64,000 bases of DNA from Streptomyces alboniger (GTDB lineage: Bacteria > Actinomycetota > Actinomycetes > Streptomycetales > Streptomycetaceae): positions 2,666,001 to 2,730,000 of the forward strand of contig NZ_CP023695.1 of the NCBI RefSeq assembly GCF_008704395.1, read 5' to 3'. Of the stretch, positions 1 to 8,881 are shown piece after piece. The notes below the pieces were generated by a model that worked only from the letters and a program-made list of their open reading frames with translations, was not told the origin of the DNA and made no database searches. Within the stretch, counting starts at the first letter, position 1. Each line of letters opens with the position of its first letter. The position numbers and the translations under genes are program-made.

Positions 1-441
1 CCACGCGCAGCCCGCGCCGACGCCCAGCGCCAGCCAGGCGATGCCGTGCCCGAGCGGCGTCAGGACCGCCCGGTAGAACCACACCACCGGCGTCACGACG
101 AGCACCCGGCCCAGCCAGGCAAGACCCGCGCCGACCGGCACGACCACATACCGCCAGAGCCCCACCCACGGCCACACGAACACGGCATTGAACAGCCACG
201 TCAGCACGGCGCCGATGGCACGCCCTACCGGGCGGACGCCCCGGTAGTAGAGGAAGCGGCCGCAGACGGTGAGCGCGTCCCAGACCAGGCGCACGGGCAC
301 GACGAGCACGAGCACCACGATCCGCACCGGCAGTCGGATCGCGACGGCGAGACAGCCCTCCGCCTGCGGAGGGTGCCGGTCGGCCTGCCCCGGCGGGGGC
401 TGCTGGGCAGCCTCGTGGGGAGGTCGTTTTTCCAGGTCCAT
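1..441 (-). CDS. hypothetical membrane protein (3' end outside window)
   Basis: The gene runs off the left edge after 147 codons, so its C-terminus is missing. The start ATG at 441 is preceded by AGGA five bases away. The first 30 residues are charged and Pro/Gln-rich. Several hydrophobic stretches follow, rich in Val, Leu, Trp and Tyr (for example LPVRIVVLVLVVPVRLVW and AVLTWLFNAVFVWPWVGLW), so it is a multi-pass membrane protein. It starts six bases after the stop of the acetyltransferase gene and is probably cotranscribed with it. I do not recognise a family and infer no function. Confidence 0.6.
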   Translation of the reverse strand, partial: MDLEKRPPHEAAQQPPPGQADRHPPQAEGCLAVAIRLPVRIVVLVLVVPVRLVWDALTVCGRFLYYRGVRPVGRAIGAVLTWLFNAVFVWPWVGLWRYVVVPVGAGLAWLGRVLVVTPVVWFYRAVLTPLGHGIAWLALGVGAGCAW

Positions 442-447
442 GTTGTC

Positions 448-996
448 CTAGACGCGCGGGAGTTCGGTTCGGATCCAGTACCGCAGCTTTCCGCCCCGCT
501 CATCCTCGAAGACACCGCCCGACGCCTCGATGACCTTGCGCGAGCCGGTGTTGTCGGTGTCGCAGGTCACCAGGACGGATTCCAGGCCGAGTCCGGCCGC
601 GTACGGCAGGCAGGCGCGCAGCATCTCGGTGGCGTGGCCGCGGCGGCGCGCGGTGGGGCGGACGTCGTAGCCGATGTGGCCGCCGTACTCGCGCAGGAAG
701 CGGGTGGCGATGGAGTGCCGGACGGCGACGCGGCCGAGGTAGTCGCCGCCGTCGACGTACCAGAGGGTCGTGACGGGGACGGCGAGCGGCCCCTCGGAGC
801 GCTCGGCGGCAGCGGCGACCTCGGCGAGGTACCGCTCGAAGACGACGGGGTCGTGCCACTTGTCGCCGTAGTCGCGCAGGGTGCGGCCGAGAGTGGTGTC
901 GTCGTCGGGCCCGCCCCGCCCCTCGGCCCGGAACTCCTCCATCGCGGCGATGTAGGAGCGGTGTACCAGGCCGGTGGGCGGGACGAGCCGGGGCAC
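448..996 (-). CDS. GNAT family N-acetyltransferase
   Basis: This 182-residue protein has the GNAT fold pattern. A central strand reads GHIGYDVRPTARRRGHATEM, where the RRRGHA element is the acetyl-CoA pyrophosphate loop (R/QxxGxG/A). A later segment, LVTCDTDNTGSRKVIEASGG, is the typical C-terminal NxxSxxxxExxG signature of the RimJ/RimL-like branch. The GTG start lies six bases after the stop of the radical SAM gene with no clear Shine-Dalgarno, suggesting translational coupling. The acyl acceptor cannot be read from sequence. Confidence 0.85.
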   Translation of the reverse strand: MPRLVPPTGLVHRSYIAAMEEFRAEGRGGPDDDTTLGRTLRDYGDKWHDPVVFERYLAEVAAAAERSEGPLAVPVTTLWYVDGGDYLGRVAVRHSIATRFLREYGGHIGYDVRPTARRRGHATEMLRACLPYAAGLGLESVLVTCDTDNTGSRKVIEASGGVFEDERGGKLRYWIRTELPRV

Positions 997-1002
997 GTAC
1001 GG

Positions 1003-2928
1003 CTACTTGACGACCGTGAGCGGCAGCAGCTTCTTGCCGGTGGGGCCGATCTGGATCTCCGTCTGCATGGCGGGGCACACGCCGCAGTCGAAGCACGGCG
1101 TCCAGCGGCAGTCCTCGACCTCGGTCTCGTCGAGCGAGTCCTGCCAGTCCTCCCAGAGCCAGTCCTTGTCGAGACCGGAGTCCAGGTGGTCCCAGGGCAG
1201 GACCTCCTCGTACGTGCGCTCACGCGTGGTGTACCAGTCGACGTCGACGCCCATCTCGGGCAGCGTCTTGTCGGCGCAGGCCATCCACCTGTCGTAGCTG
1301 AAGTACTCGCGCCAGCCGTCGAAGCGGCCGCCGTCCTCGTAGACGGCGCGGATGACGGCGCCGATGCGGCGGTCGCCGCGGGAGAGCAGGCCCTCGACGA
1401 TGCCGGGCTTGCCGTCGTGGTAGCGGAAGCCGATCGAACGGCCGTACTTCTTGTCGCCGCGGATCTTGTCGCGGAGCTTCGCCAGGCGGGCGTCGGTCTC
1501 CTCGGAGGAGAGCTGCGGGGCCCACTGGAACGGTGTGTGCGGCTTGGGCACGAAGCCGCCGATCGACACCGTGCAGCGGATGTCGTTCGAACCGGAGACC
1601 TCACGGCCCTTGGCGATGACCTTCGTCGCCATGTCGGCGATCTGGAGCACGTCCTCGTCGGTCTCGGTGGGCAGGCCGCACATGAAGTACAGCTTCACCT
1701 GCCGCCAGCCGTTGCCGTACGCGGTGGAGACGGTGCGGATGAGGTCGTCCTCGGACACCATCTTGTTGATGACCTTGCGCATGCGCTCGGAGCCGCCCTC
1801 GGGGGCGAAGGTCAGGCCCGACCTGCGGCCGTTCCTGGTCAGTTCGTTCGCCAGGTCCACGTTGAAGGCGTCGACGCGGGTCGAGGGGAGGGACAGGCCG
1901 ATCTTGTCCTCCTCGTACCGGTCGGCGAGGCCCTTCGCCACGTCGGCGATCTCGCTGTGGTCCGCGGAGGAGAGCGAGAGCAGGCCGACCTCTTCGAAGC
2001 CGGTCGCCTTGAGGCCCTTCTCCACCATGTCGCCGATGCCGGTGATGCTTCGCTCCCGTACGGGGCGCGTGATCATGCCGGCCTGGCAGAAACGGCAGCC
2101 GCGGGTGCAGCCGCGGAAGATCTCGACGGACATCCGCTCGTGGACGGTCTCGGCGAGCGGGACGAGGGGCTGCTTGGGGTAGGGCCACTCGTCGAGGTCC
2201 ATGACGGTGTGCTTGGACACGCGCCACGGCACGCCGCTGCGGTTCGGGACGACGCGGCCGATGCGGCCGTCCGGGAGGTACTCGACGTCGTAGAAGGCCG
2301 GGATGTAGACGGACCCGGTCTTCGCGAGGCGGAGCAGGACCTCCTCGCGGCCGCCGGGGCGGCCCTCCGCCTTCCAGGCGCGGATGATCTCCGTCATGTC
2401 GAGCACGGCCTGCTCGCCGTCGCCGATGATCGCGGCGTCGATGAAGTCGGCGATCGGCTCGGGGTTGAAGGCGGCGTGGCCGCCGGCGAGCACGATCGGG
2501 TCCTCGACGGTGCGGTCCTTGGACTCCAGCGGGATGCCCGCGAGGTCCAGGGCGGTCAGCATGTTGGTGTAGCCCAGCTCGGTGGAGAAGCTGAGCCCGA
2601 ACACGTCGAAGGCCTTCACCGGGCGGTGGGCGTCCACCGTGAACTGCGGGACCTGGTGCTCGCGCATCAGCGCCTCCAGGTCCGGCCACACGCTGTACGT
2701 GCGCTCGGCGAGGACACCGGGGCGCTCGTTGAGGACCTCGTACAGGATCATGACGCCCTGGTTGGGCAGTCCGACCTCGTACGCGTCCGGGTACATGAGC
2801 GCCCAGCGGACGTCACACTCGTCCCAGTCCTTGACGGTGGAGTTGAGCTCTCCGCCGACGTACTGGATGGGCTTCTGGACATGCGGGAGAAGCGCTTCCA
2901 GGCGTGGGAAGACCGACTCGACAGGCAT
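1003..2928 (-). CDS. TIGR03960-type B12-binding/radical SAM protein
   Basis: This is a protein of about 640 residues. The N-terminal third resembles the B12-binding-like domain of this family (WALMYPDAYEVGLPNQG, FGLSFSTELGY). A radical SAM core follows with the cluster motif CTRGCRFC (CxxxCxxC) near residue 280. The C-terminal part is Cys-containing (CFDCGVC). The family is usually found near rne/rplU and the mre genes, often beside a TIGR03936 partner, and a role in RNA modification or maturation has been supposed. I prefer the ATG at 2928 (MPVESVF), with GAGAG upstream. An in-frame ATG at 2943 has no ribosome site. Confidence 0.88.
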   Translation of the reverse strand: MPVESVFPRLEALLPHVQKPIQYVGGELNSTVKDWDECDVRWALMYPDAYEVGLPNQGVMILYEVLNERPGVLAERTYSVWPDLEALMREHQVPQFTVDAHRPVKAFDVFGLSFSTELGYTNMLTALDLAGIPLESKDRTVEDPIVLAGGHAAFNPEPIADFIDAAIIGDGEQAVLDMTEIIRAWKAEGRPGGREEVLLRLAKTGSVYIPAFYDVEYLPDGRIGRVVPNRSGVPWRVSKHTVMDLDEWPYPKQPLVPLAETVHERMSVEIFRGCTRGCRFCQAGMITRPVRERSITGIGDMVEKGLKATGFEEVGLLSLSSADHSEIADVAKGLADRYEEDKIGLSLPSTRVDAFNVDLANELTRNGRRSGLTFAPEGGSERMRKVINKMVSEDDLIRTVSTAYGNGWRQVKLYFMCGLPTETDEDVLQIADMATKVIAKGREVSGSNDIRCTVSIGGFVPKPHTPFQWAPQLSSEETDARLAKLRDKIRGDKKYGRSIGFRYHDGKPGIVEGLLSRGDRRIGAVIRAVYEDGGRFDGWREYFSYDRWMACADKTLPEMGVDVDWYTTRERTYEEVLPWDHLDSGLDKDWLWEDWQDSLDETEVEDCRWTPCFDCGVCPAMQTEIQIGPTGKKLLPLTVVK

Positions 2929-2980
2929 CGCGAGATCTCTCATGAGCTGGCAGGGGTGACCATCAAGCGTACCCCGGTGT

Positions 2981-4636
2981 TCAGCTGCCGAGCGCCGCCC
3001 GCAGTTTCCGCCGGGACGCCTCGGCCCACACCCCCGGCAGCTCCCGCTCCCGGTCCGCCGCGCTCGCCTCCTCCTGGCCGTACAGGAGGCCCCAGGTGAA
3101 CGCGGTCTCGCCCGCGAGGTGGGCCTGGATCGCCAGGGCGCGCAGGGCCTCCCGGGCGACCACGCTGTCCTGGTGGCCGCCGAGGACGCTCTGTACGGAC
3201 TTCATCCGCTTCGCGAACCGTTTGGCGGCCTTGCCGAGCGCGGGGACGGCGGCCTCGCCCGCGTACCGGGCGCGCTTGGCGGCCTTGCGGGCCTCGTGCA
3301 TGGCCCGGTCGCGCTCGTCGCCGGGGGCCAGCGCGAGAGCGTGTTCGACGCGGGTCGCGAGGCGGGCGTAGTCCTTCAGGAGCGCCTTGGGCAGCGCCTT
3401 GGCGGGCGGCGCGGAGGCGGCGGGACGCAGCGGGGGCTCGGCGAGCAGCGCGTCGATGGTGTTCAGGAGTGTGAGGTAGCGCTTGCTGTCGAGTACGGCG
3501 ACCGTCCTGCGCCGCGAGCCGGTGCGGCGGGTGACGGACCAGACGCGCAGCCGCCCGCGCACCGGGCCGAGCAGGAGCGTCTTGGGGAGCGCTTCGACGC
3601 GGGTGACCAGGCGATCGGTGAGGACTTCCTGGTCGCGGTCGACGCCCAGCTCCCCCGCGAGCCACTTCAGCTCGTCGCCCACGGGGTCGGTGACCGTACG
3701 GTCCAGGATCTTTCGGTACGACTTGAAGGCGCTGCGCATCCGTCGGGTGGCGACCCGCATCTGGTGCACGGAGTCGGGCAGGTCGCGGCGGACGGCGGGG
3801 TCGAGCGAGACGATCGCGTCGCGCTGGGCGCGGAGGTAGGCGACGGCGTGGTCGCCCGCGGTTCCGGTCCCGTCCCCGACGGCCTCCCGCACCGCCTCGG
3901 CCACGGCCTCGCTCTTCCCGGCCGGCTTGCCCGCGCCGACCGCTCCCTCCGCGGGGCGGACCTCGTCGGCTGCGGCCTTCTTGGTCTTGCGCCCCTTGGA
4001 GGCGGCCTCCTTGGGCGCGGTCTCCTTGGGCGCGGTCTCCTTCAGCGCCCTGGCCAGTTTCGAGGAGGCGGTGGACCGTCGTACGCCCGCCTTCCTCAGC
4101 TTCTTCTCGACCTTGTCGAGGAGCGCGGGATCGCAGCCGTCGGCCAGTTCCACCTCGATCTCGGACCATTCGGCCGTGCCGCCGCCCGGGGTGAGCCGCT
4201 CCGCGATCACCCCGTCGACGCTGACCTCGGCGAGCAGCGCGCCCTTCGCGTCGACGAGGTGGCGCAGTTTCCGCGCGGACAGCAGGCGGACGACGGGTAC
4301 GAGGTCGGCCTCGCGGACGCGGGAGCGCACGAGGCCGAGCAGCGAGCGCGGCACCGTGTCGGAGAGCGGCTCGTGGACCTCGTCCCGCACGCCCTGCGCG
4401 AGCGAGACCGGCAGCTTCAGGTGCCAGCCCTCGTCGGCGCCGCCGGTGCGGCGGCGCAGGGTGATGGAGGCGGCGGCCAGGCGCTGGTCGGGGGTGTCCC
4501 AGTAGACGGCGTCCAGTTCGACGACGCCCTTGTCGAGGACGTCCCCGACCCCGGCCACCCCGCTCAGGTCGGGCAGCTCCGCGTCCGCCCCGTCGACGTC
4601 GTACTTCCGCTCGATCTCGCGCTTCGTCTCCGCCAT
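2981..4636 (-). CDS. CYTH and CHAD domain-containing protein
   Basis: This is a 551-residue two-domain protein. The N-terminus carries the CYTH/triphosphate-tunnel metalloenzyme motif ExExK (EIERKYDVDG). Alternating charged strands follow (EVHEPLSDT, AEVSVDGVIAE, EWSEIEVEL). After an Ala/Lys/Glu-rich linker at about residues 200-260, the helical CHAD domain begins. It has conserved His-containing motifs (SVHQMRVATRRMR, MHEARKAAKRARY). CYTH domains bind or cleave triphosphates, and CHAD domains bind polyphosphate. A role in polyphosphate or triphosphate metabolism is therefore likely but not shown. The linker encodes KETAPKETAPKEAA, a short tandem repeat. Confidence 0.9.
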   Translation of the reverse strand: MAETKREIERKYDVDGADAELPDLSGVAGVGDVLDKGVVELDAVYWDTPDQRLAAASITLRRRTGGADEGWHLKLPVSLAQGVRDEVHEPLSDTVPRSLLGLVRSRVREADLVPVVRLLSARKLRHLVDAKGALLAEVSVDGVIAERLTPGGGTAEWSEIEVELADGCDPALLDKVEKKLRKAGVRRSTASSKLARALKETAPKETAPKEAASKGRKTKKAAADEVRPAEGAVGAGKPAGKSEAVAEAVREAVGDGTGTAGDHAVAYLRAQRDAIVSLDPAVRRDLPDSVHQMRVATRRMRSAFKSYRKILDRTVTDPVGDELKWLAGELGVDRDQEVLTDRLVTRVEALPKTLLLGPVRGRLRVWSVTRRTGSRRRTVAVLDSKRYLTLLNTIDALLAEPPLRPAASAPPAKALPKALLKDYARLATRVEHALALAPGDERDRAMHEARKAAKRARYAGEAAVPALGKAAKRFAKRMKSVQSVLGGHQDSVVAREALRALAIQAHLAGETAFTWGLLYGQEEASAADRERELPGVWAEASRRKLRAALGS

Positions 4637-4699
4637 GAATTGAATCTAGACGCGAAACGCGAGACCAAACATGCCCGCGGCGGGACTTCCGGCAAGGCG

Positions 4700-5896
4700 T
4701 TACGCGGACATCGGCCGCTGCACCTTGATCGACTGGAGCAGTCCGACGGCCACCCAGACCGCGAACATCGACGAACCTCCGTACGACACGAAGGGCAGCG
4801 GAAGGCCTGCCACCGGCATGATGCCGAGGGTCATCCCGATGTTCTCGAAGGACTGGAAGGCGAACCAGGCGATGATTCCGGCGGCGACGATCGTGCCGTA
4901 CAGCTCGGTCGTCTCGCGGGCGATGCGGCAGGCACGCCACAGGACGACGCCGAGGAGGAGCAGGATCGCGCCCGCGCCGACGAAGCCGAGTTCCTCGCCC
5001 GCGACGGTGAAGACGAAGTCCGTCTGCTGCTCGGGGACGAACTGGCCGGTGGTCTGGGAGCCCTTGGTCAGGCCGGTGCCGGTCAGGCCGCCCGAGCCGA
5101 TGGCGATGCGGGCCTGGTTGGTGTTGTAGCCGACGCCCGCCGGGTCGAGCGCGGGGTTGGCGAAGGCCGCGAAGCGGGCGATCTGGTAGTCGTCGAGGAC
5201 GCCGAGCTGCCATATGGCGACGCCCCCGGCGACGCCGGTGCCGAGGAGTCCGAAGACCCAGCGGTTGGAGGCGCCCGAGGCGAGCAGGACCCCCAGCACG
5301 ATCATCACCATGACCATGACCGAGCCGAGGTCGGGCATCAGCATGACGATCGCGATCGGTACGGCGGCGAGGCCGAGCGCCTGCACCACCGTGCGGTGGT
5401 CGGGGTACTCGCGGTCGCCCGCGTCGACGCGGGCGGCGAGCAGCATCGCCATGCCCAGGATGATGGTGACCTTCACGAACTCGGAGGGCTGGAGCGAGAA
5501 GCCGCCGCCGAGGACGATCCACGCGTGCGCGCCGTTGATGGTCGCGCCGAGCGGGGTGAGCACGAGCAGGACCAGGAAGACGGAGATGCCGTAGAGGATC
5601 GGCACCGCCGTGCGCAGCGTGCGGTGGCCGAGCCAGACGGTGCCGATCATCAGGGCGAAGCCGATGCCGGTGTTCAGGACGTGCTTGAGCGCGAAGGAGT
5701 ACGGGTCGTCGCCGACCAGCTCGGTGCGGTTGCGGGTCGCGGAGTAGACGAGCGCGGTGCCGATCCCGGAGAGCGCGATCGCCGCGAGGAGCATCGGCCA
5801 GTCGAGCCGGCGCACTATCGAGTCGCGGGCCAGCAGGCGCGAGATGTTGGAGCGTTCGGGGCCGTACCCGGAGACGGAGAAGCCACTGCCGGTCAT
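4700..5896 (-). CDS. rodA: RodA/FtsW/SpoVE (SEDS) peptidoglycan polymerase
   Basis: This 398-residue polytopic protein has about ten membrane segments. SEDS-family signatures are clear: GATINGAHAWI then LQPSEFVK, the acidic MPDLGS motif, and FTVAGEELGF with the C-terminal SYGGSS. SEDS proteins polymerise glycan strands from lipid II together with a class B penicillin-binding protein. Its stop/start junction with the upstream PBP2 gene is TGATG (one-base overlap), a strong sign of translational coupling and of a RodA-PBP2 pair. In Streptomyces this locus acts mainly in spore-wall synthesis; that is family knowledge, not read here. Confidence 0.95.
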   Translation of the reverse strand: MTGSGFSVSGYGPERSNISRLLARDSIVRRLDWPMLLAAIALSGIGTALVYSATRNRTELVGDDPYSFALKHVLNTGIGFALMIGTVWLGHRTLRTAVPILYGISVFLVLLVLTPLGATINGAHAWIVLGGGFSLQPSEFVKVTIILGMAMLLAARVDAGDREYPDHRTVVQALGLAAVPIAIVMLMPDLGSVMVMVMIVLGVLLASGASNRWVFGLLGTGVAGGVAIWQLGVLDDYQIARFAAFANPALDPAGVGYNTNQARIAIGSGGLTGTGLTKGSQTTGQFVPEQQTDFVFTVAGEELGFVGAGAILLLLGVVLWRACRIARETTELYGTIVAAGIIAWFAFQSFENIGMTLGIMPVAGLPLPFVSYGGSSMFAVWVAVGLLQSIKVQRPMSA

Positions 5897-8142
5897 CAGT
5901 CACGCCTCCAGTTGGCCGGGGCCCCGGCCAGCTCCTGCTGGTCCTGCTGATCCTGCGGGTCCTGCGGGTCCTGCGGGTCCTGTTGCCCCGGTGGGTCCTG
6001 CTGCTCCTGCTGTCCCTCCGGCGGCTCGGGCGCCTCGGGCTTGTACGGCTTGACCTTCGGGGCGTCGATGGAGCCGTCGGCCTCGATCTTCGGCAGGGTC
6101 TTCTGCGGCTCGGGCAGCAGCGCCTTCTTCAGGTCCTGGTTGCCGCTGTCGTCGAGGCCGTAGATCGCGTCGTAGATCTTGCGGACGGCGGGTCCCGAGG
6201 CGCCTGATCCCGTACCGCCCTGGGAGATCGTCATGACGATCGAGTAGTCCTTGGTGTACGTCGCGAACCAGGAGGTGGTCTGCTTGCCGTAGACCTCCGC
6301 CGTACCCGTCTTGGCGTGCATCGGGATCTTGTCCTGCGGCCAGCCGCCGAACCGCCACGCGGCCGTACCGCGCGTCGCGACGTCCGCGAGGGCACCGTCT
6401 ATGTCCTTGCGCAGCTCGGCGTCCATGGGCAGCTTGCCGTGCGCCTTGGGCTTGATCTCCTCGATGTGCCTGCCGTCGGCGCTGATGATCGCCTTGCCGA
6501 CGGTGGGGTCGTACATGGTTCCGCCGTTGGCGATCGCGGAGTAGATGGTGGCCATCTGGATCGGGGTGACGAGGGTGTCGCCCTGGCCGATGGAGTAGTT
6601 GACGGAGTCACCGGCGCGCATCTTCATGCCTTCGAGGCAGTTCTCGTACGCGATGCGCTCGGAGTACTCGCCGCCCTTCTTGCCCTGCTTGCACCAGGCG
6701 TCCTTGTTGGCCTTCCAGTAGTCCTTCTTCCACTGGCGGTCGGGGACGCGGCCGGTGACCTCGTTGGGCAGGTCGATGCCGGTCTCCTTGCCGAGGCCGA
6801 ACTGGTGGGCCGTCTTGTAGAACCAGTCCTTGGCGTCGGGCCTCGGCTTGTTGCCGCCGTCCTTGTTCCACTGGTCGTGCGCGAGCTTGTAGAAGACGGT
6901 GTCGCAGGAGACTTCGAGGGCCTGGCCGAGGGTGATGGAGCCGTGGCCCTTGGACTCGAAGTTCTTGAAGGTCTGGCCGCCGATCGAGTACGAACTGGGG
7001 CAGGGGTAGCGGCCGTTGAAGTCGTAGCCCGCGTTCACGGCGGCGGCCGTCGGGATGACCTTGAAGATCGAGCCGGGGGCCGCCTGGCCCTGAATGGCAC
7101 GGTTGAGCAGCGGGTAGTTGGACTTCTTGCCGGTGAGCTCGGCGTAGTCCTTGCCGGAGATGCCGCCGACCCAGGCGTTCGGGTCGTACGTCGGGTTGGA
7201 GGCCATGGAGATGATGCGGCCGGTCTTGTTCTCCATGACGACGACGGCGCCCGCGTCGGCCTTGTAGTTCTCGCCGGTGTTCTTGTCGAACTCGCCGCGT
7301 GCCTTCTTCATCGCGTCGTTCAGCCAGTACTCGGAGACGGCCTGGACGCGCGCGTCGATGCTGGTGACGACGTTGGCGCCCGGCTTGGCCTCGTCGGACT
7401 CGGCCTTGCCGATGACCCGGCCGAGGTTGTCGACCTCGTAGCGGGTGACGCCGGCCTTGCCGCGCAGCTGCTTGTCGTACGTCCGTTCAAGCCCGGAGCG
7501 GCCGACCTGGTCGGAGCGGAGGAACGGGGAGTCGGTGTCCTTGGCCTTGTTGATCTCGTCGTCGGTGACGGGCGAGAGGTAGCCGAGGACCTGCGCGGTG
7601 TTGGACTTGCCGGGCGCGGGGTAGCGGCGCACGGCCGTGGGCTCGGCGGTGATGCCGGGGAAGTCCTCGGAGCGCTCGCGGATCTGGAGGGCCTGCTTGG
7701 GCGTGGCCTCGTCGGTGATCGGGATGGGCTGGTAGGGCGAGCCGTTCCAGCAGGGCTGGGGGGTCTTGGAGTCGCAGAGGCGGACCTTGTCGGCGACGTC
7801 CTTGGGGTCCATGGCGAGGACGTCGGCGAGCTTGGCGAGGACCGCCTTGCCGTCGTCCTTCATCTTCATCAGGTCCGTGCGGGACGCGGAGACGACCAGG
7901 CGGGTGTGGTTGTCGGCGATCGGCACTCCGCGGGCGTCCAGGATCGAGCCGCGCACGGCGGGCTGGACGACCTGCTGGACGTGGTTGCCGGAGGCCTCCT
8001 TGGCGTACTCCTCGCCGTTGCGGACCTGGAGGTACCAGAGGCGGCCGCCGAGGGTGAGCAGGAGGGAGACGACGAGGATCTGGATGATGATGAGACGGAT
8101 CTGGACGCGTGGGGTCCGCCCGGTCTCCGGGATGTTGGTCAC
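5896..8142 (-). CDS. mrdA: penicillin-binding protein 2 (class B transpeptidase)
   Basis: This 748-residue class B PBP has one N-terminal membrane anchor (IRLIIIQILVVSLLLTLGG) and a dimerisation domain. Its transpeptidase domain has SxxK (SIFK, near residue 359), SCD as the SxN-equivalent (near 411) and KTGT (near 610). It cross-links peptidoglycan during elongation. The GTG start is preceded by GGAGGGGAG. The last 55 residues are an odd Gln/Asp/Pro-rich tail encoded partly by 9-bp DNA repeats. The gene lies between mreD and rodA and overlaps rodA by one base. Confidence 0.95.
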   Translation of the reverse strand: MTNIPETGRTPRVQIRLIIIQILVVSLLLTLGGRLWYLQVRNGEEYAKEASGNHVQQVVQPAVRGSILDARGVPIADNHTRLVVSASRTDLMKMKDDGKAVLAKLADVLAMDPKDVADKVRLCDSKTPQPCWNGSPYQPIPITDEATPKQALQIRERSEDFPGITAEPTAVRRYPAPGKSNTAQVLGYLSPVTDDEINKAKDTDSPFLRSDQVGRSGLERTYDKQLRGKAGVTRYEVDNLGRVIGKAESDEAKPGANVVTSIDARVQAVSEYWLNDAMKKARGEFDKNTGENYKADAGAVVVMENKTGRIISMASNPTYDPNAWVGGISGKDYAELTGKKSNYPLLNRAIQGQAAPGSIFKVIPTAAAVNAGYDFNGRYPCPSSYSIGGQTFKNFESKGHGSITLGQALEVSCDTVFYKLAHDQWNKDGGNKPRPDAKDWFYKTAHQFGLGKETGIDLPNEVTGRVPDRQWKKDYWKANKDAWCKQGKKGGEYSERIAYENCLEGMKMRAGDSVNYSIGQGDTLVTPIQMATIYSAIANGGTMYDPTVGKAIISADGRHIEEIKPKAHGKLPMDAELRKDIDGALADVATRGTAAWRFGGWPQDKIPMHAKTGTAEVYGKQTTSWFATYTKDYSIVMTISQGGTGSGASGPAVRKIYDAIYGLDDSGNQDLKKALLPEPQKTLPKIEADGSIDAPKVKPYKPEAPEPPEGQQEQQDPPGQQDPQDPQDPQDQQDQQELAGAPANWRRD
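5933..5986 (-). repeat. 9-bp tandem repeats in the 3' end of the PBP2 gene
   Basis: Six consecutive 9-base units are visible, three of them identical (TCCTGCGGG on the plus strand at 5951, 5960 and 5969). The unit length keeps the reading frame, giving repeated Gln-Asp-Pro / Gln-Asp-Gln triplets in the PBP2 tail. It is a likely length-variable microsatellite. Confidence 0.8.
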
Positions 8143-8197
8143 CGCTCCCCTCCCCTGCTGCGATCTCCCCTGCTGCGGTCAGCGAAGTGCTTCGCCC

Positions 8198-8869
8198 TCA
8201 CAGGCGCTTGACCCCCTTGATGCGTCCGGCGCGCGCGACACGGGCCTTGGCCGCCTTGGCCCGCAGTCCGCCGCGCTGGTTGCCGATGCTCAGCCCGGTG
8301 CCGGAGGCGAGCCAGCCCGAGGAGACGTCGGCGGCCTTGTTGGCCGGGGAGCCCTCGCCCAGCGGGTCGTTCTCGGCGCGTCTGGCGAGCGCGATGATCA
8401 GCGGCACCGTGAAGGGCGCGAGGATCAGGTCGTAGAGCGCGGCGGTGAAGAGCAGCCCGACCAGGCCCACGTGGCGGGCGGCGGTGTCCCCGACGAGGGC
8501 GCCCACGCCCGCGTACAGCAGGGTCGATCCGAGGGCGGCGCTGACGACCACGAGGAGCGGACCGGCGGCGGAGCGCAGCCGGCCGCTCTCGGGCTTGGCG
8601 AGGCCCGCGAGGTAGCCGACGACACAGAGCACGAGGGCGTACCGCCCGGCGGCGTGGTCGGCGGGCGGGGCCAGGTCGGACAGGAGGCCCGCGCCGAAGC
8701 CGACGAGGGCCCCGCCGACGTGGCCGTAGACCAGGGCGAGGGCGAGGACGGTGAGCAGCACCAGGTCCGGTACGGCGCCCGGCAGCTGGAGCCGGGCCAG
8801 GACGCTGACCTGGATGACCAGGGCGACGACGACCAGGGTGGTGGAGAGCAGGATTCGGTTGAAGCGCAT
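8198..8869 (-). CDS. mreD: rod shape-determining protein MreD
   Basis: This 223-residue membrane protein has five or six hydrophobic helices (ILLSTTLVVVALVIQVSVLA, VLLTVLALALVYGHVGGALV, and others) and a basic C-terminal tail. Family similarity is loose in sequence, but size, topology and position between mreC and pbp2 make the call firm. MreD links the MreB/MreC cytoskeleton to the wall-synthesis enzymes. The start ATG is served by GGAG, which overlaps the stop of mreC. Confidence 0.88.
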   Translation of the reverse strand: MRFNRILLSTTLVVVALVIQVSVLARLQLPGAVPDLVLLTVLALALVYGHVGGALVGFGAGLLSDLAPPADHAAGRYALVLCVVGYLAGLAKPESGRLRSAAGPLLVVVSAALGSTLLYAGVGALVGDTAARHVGLVGLLFTAALYDLILAPFTVPLIIALARRAENDPLGEGSPANKAADVSSGWLASGTGLSIGNQRGGLRAKAAKARVARAGRIKGVKRL

Positions 8870-8881
8870 GGGTCCGGTCTC

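Noticed and set aside
46..3099. A 1017-codon open frame on the plus strand
   Set aside because: It is antisense to the acetyltransferase and radical SAM genes. It encodes a low-complexity His/Arg/Gly/Val product and contains no family motif; it is a by-product of high GC.
2940..5903. A 987-codon open frame on the minus strand across the CYTH-CHAD and rodA genes
   Set aside because: It is the out-of-frame shadow of two clearly recognisable proteins and its product is an Arg/Pro/Gly-rich sequence with no motif.
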